49,453 bases of DNA from Paraglaciecola polaris LMG 21857 (lineage in GTDB: Bacteria > Pseudomonadota > Gammaproteobacteria > Enterobacterales > Alteromonadaceae), in contig NZ_BAER01000144.1 in the NCBI RefSeq assembly GCF_000315055.1, positions 1-49,453 of the forward strand. The letters run 5' to 3'. The position numbers and the translations under genes are program-made. The notes under the pieces are model-generated. The model was not told the DNA's origin. It saw only the letters and a program-made list of their open reading frames with translations, and made no database searches. Position 1 is the first letter of the stretch. Each line of letters opens with the position of its first letter. Below, piece after piece: positions 47,218-49,453 of this stretch.

Positions 47218-48786
47218 ATGACCCCTGTTGGATACACATTTCTTAATAAATATTACAATCTACTCTTACCTAAATTGAGCGTCGAAGTATATCAAGATGC
47301 CAGTTTTGACTCTGAGAAAATAGTCAAGTATGGGGCCTCTAAGCGACTAGTTTTGCCAAAGTCTCGGAAGAACCTCTCTACACCATACGATAATATGGTG
47401 GCTGCAATTAAGCACCAAGGAATTCGTTTACACTTTTTTGCAGTTATATTCAAAGTTGTAGACGAAAACGAGTTGACTGCTTTTATCGCTAGTAAGCCTA
47501 TGGCTCAGCATACACGAGTTATTTGGTATTTATATGAATGGCTAACAGGCAATACGTTGAATTTACCAGCTCTGAATTCAGGTAACTATGTTCAGCTATT
47601 TGATCCAAAATATTACTTCACATTGTCTGATGGTGTTCGAGATAAACGAACTAGGGTCATTAATAACGCTATCGGAACGAGAGATTTTTGCCCCACAATT
47701 CGCAAAACGCCTGAAATACTGACACTAGCGAAAACCGATGTTTATAAAACCGCATATGAAGAAGTACAGAAATTGGGTAAGTCAATATCAGCAGATATAA
47801 TTGGTCGCTCAGTTAACTACCTTTATACGAAAGAAACGCGTTCCTCCACGGAAATTGAGAACGAACGACCTGACAAAAAAAGGATGCAAAGGTTTCTGAA
47901 CGCGATAAAAAATGCAGGCTTATTCGAGCTTTCGAAAGATAAGCTTATAGATATTCAGAACCAAATAGTGGCTGATAGTGTGCGCGCTTCTGATTATAGA
48001 GAGTGTGAGATTTACGTAGGATCTACAATACAGAAATACAGTATTGTAGATGAAGACGTTCATTATGTTGGTGCTAAGGCTGAGCATATTGAAAGCTTGA
48101 TGGATGGTTTGTTTAAAACCCACGATAATTTGATGTTAGACGGCGAGGTTCCTTCACTTATCCATGCTTCTATTGTTTCTTTCGCAGAAGTGTATATTCA
48201 TCCCTTTGACGACGGTAACGGAAGGATACATAGATATTTAATTCATGACGTAATGAAGCAAAGGGAGCCAGACCATAAGTTTATTATTCCTATCTCAGCA
48301 GCGATTTTAAAAAATACAGAGCGATATGATGAGGTTTTGGAAACTATATCCAAGCCTATTATGGCAATGCTGGATTGGGAGCTTGATGCCGAAAATGGAA
48401 ATCGCATGGTCATAAATAATGATATCGAATTCATGTATAGATTCCCTGATTACACTGAGCACGTTAAGTTTGTTTATGAAATGATGAATTCGGCAATTTC
48501 GAGTGATTTAATCGAAGAGATTTGTTTACTTTTAGTGTTCGATGTTATCAAGACATCTATAAATAGAGCTGCCGATGTACCTAATATGAAGCTTGATACC
48601 TTGGTTTCTATAATCATCAGTGGTGGTGGGGCTGTGTCTAATAAAAAAAGAGGTCTATTCCTCAAATATTTAAGTGAGGAGGGATTAGCGGAGGTTGAGA
48701 AGGATTCAATGAAAATTATATCGGAGGTAAAAGACAAATTTAAAATCGATATTCAAGAGCTAGTGAATAAATCGGAGAAAGCTTAA
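47218..48786 (+). CDS. Fic family AMP-transferase with inhibitory motif
   Basis: A 522-residue Fic protein, predicted to transfer AMP to target hydroxyl groups. The catalytic motif is intact: HPFDDGNGRIHRYL from His328. An inhibitory motif matching S/T-xxx-E-G/N is at STEIEN (210-215), before the Fic core, so it is a class II, self-inhibited type. Residues about 1-190 form the N-terminal region common to long Fic proteins (WYLYEWLTG near 103), and residues about 400-522 form a helical, possibly winged-helix C-terminus. No separate antitoxin gene is adjacent. ATG 47218 has no strong ribosome-binding site. The gene is AT-rich and lies in the island. Confidence 0.9.
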   Translation: MTPVGYTFLNKYYNLLLPKLSVEVYQDASFDSEKIVKYGASKRLVLPKSRKNLSTPYDNMVAAIKHQGIRLHFFAVIFKVVDENELTAFIASKPMAQHTRVIWYLYEWLTGNTLNLPALNSGNYVQLFDPKYYFTLSDGVRDKRTRVINNAIGTRDFCPTIRKTPEILTLAKTDVYKTAYEEVQKLGKSISADIIGRSVNYLYTKETRSSTEIENERPDKKRMQRFLNAIKNAGLFELSKDKLIDIQNQIVADSVRASDYRECEIYVGSTIQKYSIVDEDVHYVGAKAEHIESLMDGLFKTHDNLMLDGEVPSLIHASIVSFAEVYIHPFDDGNGRIHRYLIHDVMKQREPDHKFIIPISAAILKNTERYDEVLETISKPIMAMLDWELDAENGNRMVINNDIEFMYRFPDYTEHVKFVYEMMNSAISSDLIEEICLLLVFDVIKTSINRAADVPNMKLDTLVSIIISGGGAVSNKKRGLFLKYLSEEGLAEVEKDSMKIISEVKDKFKIDIQELVNKSEKA

Positions 48787-48899
48787 GTTGTATATTTAAT
48801 TCACAATTCTGTTTGCTTGCAAAAAGCATTATTGTGAGGACAGTGAACAATTCTAGGACTATTCAACGTACTACCTTCAAAGACGCACCAGGAAAGAAT

Positions 48900-49446
48900 C
48901 ATAATTTAGGGAGGTTTTTTATGCGGCTTTTGCTTTATATCAAGAATTCGTTCCAGACACAGCTAAAATAGTGACTATGGCTGACTTGAACGATAAATAT
49001 ATGGCTGAAAAATAGCTGCTTAAAGCGAAATCAGCTCACACCTATGAGCTGAAAATTGCACTTGGGCACTTTTCTCTTGTGGCGTAACACCTGGCGATAT
49101 TGGGATCTATATTGAGCATCGCTCTAATGAAGCGTGCGTTCGAGCAAACCGTGAGCTGTCATTATTGTCAGAGATATTCAAAACAGCACTTCGGTGGGAA
49201 TCAACACCACTAATTCAACTCGTGACGTAAAACGAAATTCAGAGACAGCGGCAAGGAAGGAGAAACGTGGCGAAAGATATGTTATCGCTGACAATATTTA
49301 ATATTAAACCTGAATGTTTATTTATCGATACTGTCGGCAAAAGAGGAGGTGTCTTAACATATGAATGGTCGAAGGATTTAAGCGGCGTCATCAGGCGTGT
49401 GTTGGATTATTCGAGGTCGATTGGCTATAAGAGTGCTATTTCCTAA
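48900..49446 (+). pseudogene. Decayed phage-type tyrosine integrase
   Basis: Pieces of one tyrosine-recombinase gene in different frames: FYAAFALYQEFVPDTA and MADLNDKYMAEK (N-terminal and core-binding), a TAG at 49013-49015, ELKIALGHFSLVA, then a frame change near 49083, VTPGDIGIYIEHRS, RANRELSLLSEIFKTALRW (49142-49198), a TAA at 49228-49230, and finally VGKRGGVLTYEWSKDLSGVI (49333-49392). The order matches the family's core-binding region and part of its catalytic domain; the stretch with the first catalytic arginine is missing. Multiple lesions mean it is not functional. Confidence 0.75.
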
Positions 49447-49453
49447 TAAACCT

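Larger units (their letters stand above)
46912..49453. mobile_element. Genomic island at tRNA-Phe, right end outside the window
   Basis: The DNA right of the tRNA-Phe fragment is AT-richer than the ligase side, carries an accessory Fic gene and ends, as far as seen, in a decayed tyrosine integrase. This is the standard layout of an element that integrated into a tRNA 3' end. By the geometry, the intact tRNA-Phe should lie right of the window. The island is short and degraded. Confidence 0.65.

Overview
The window is chromosomal DNA of a marine gammaproteobacterium, most likely an Alteromonadaceae (Paraglaciecola/Glaciecola/Alteromonas-like). This is inferred from the gene set and order (coaBC-slmA, radC-rpmB-rpmG-mutM, coaD, waaA-kdkA, kbl-tdh, glpE-glpG, ubiC-ubiA, rep) and the moderate GC content; no database search was made.

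Layout. 1-563: no protein gene; a GC-rich stretch that looks like a structured RNA and ends in an intrinsic terminator. 564-5796: an SOS mutagenesis operon on the minus strand (imuA-imuB-dnaE2) under a near-ideal LexA box. 5988-6452: an EVE-domain protein. 6580-10290: an accessory patch with a LysE-type exporter, a truncated IS110 transposase, the 3' part of a group II intron whose reverse transcriptase has an in-frame stop, a small membrane protein, a broken attC-like hairpin and one complete attC site. It reads as the remains of an integron cassette array without an integrase. 10340-16494: an exported peptidase group (two DUF885 paralogues, an M28 lipoprotein peptidase) plus a DUF1820 protein. 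16521-21506: housekeeping block slmA, coaBC, radC, rpmB, rpmG, a small anchored protein and mutM. 21565-28047: envelope block (glycan transferases, coaD, Wzi-like barrel, KdkA, WaaA). 28275-32363: a three-gene unit of periplasmic PstS-like protein, outer-membrane barrel and membrane GGDEF-EAL enzyme. 32490-35910: kbl-tdh-glpE-glpG. 35949-39923: FliL-like protein, ubiC, ubiA and a chemoreceptor. 39931-46680: ubiK, rep, a GAF-GAF-GGDEF-EAL protein, cytochrome c5 and a periplasmic ATP-dependent DNA ligase. 46864-49453: a small AT-rich island bordered by a 3' fragment of tRNA-Phe, carrying a Fic AMP-transferase and a decayed tyrosine integrase.

How the genes work together. imuA-imuB-dnaE2 is the translesion mutasome expected under LexA control. 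WaaA plus KdkA imply a mono-Kdo-phosphate LPS core, with neighbouring transferases adding to it and a Wzi-like protein organising surface polysaccharide. kbl-tdh degrade threonine to glycine. ubiC-ubiA start ubiquinone synthesis, and UbiK is an assembly factor for the same pathway. Two c-di-GMP proteins and one chemoreceptor are the signalling layer.

Most notable: a single-base homopolymer excess (A8 where A7 restores the family N-terminus) in slmA, the relict attC patch, and the tRNA-Phe/Fic/integrase island. Several starts were moved inward from the longest open frame where ribosome-binding sites or family length decide; each entry says so.
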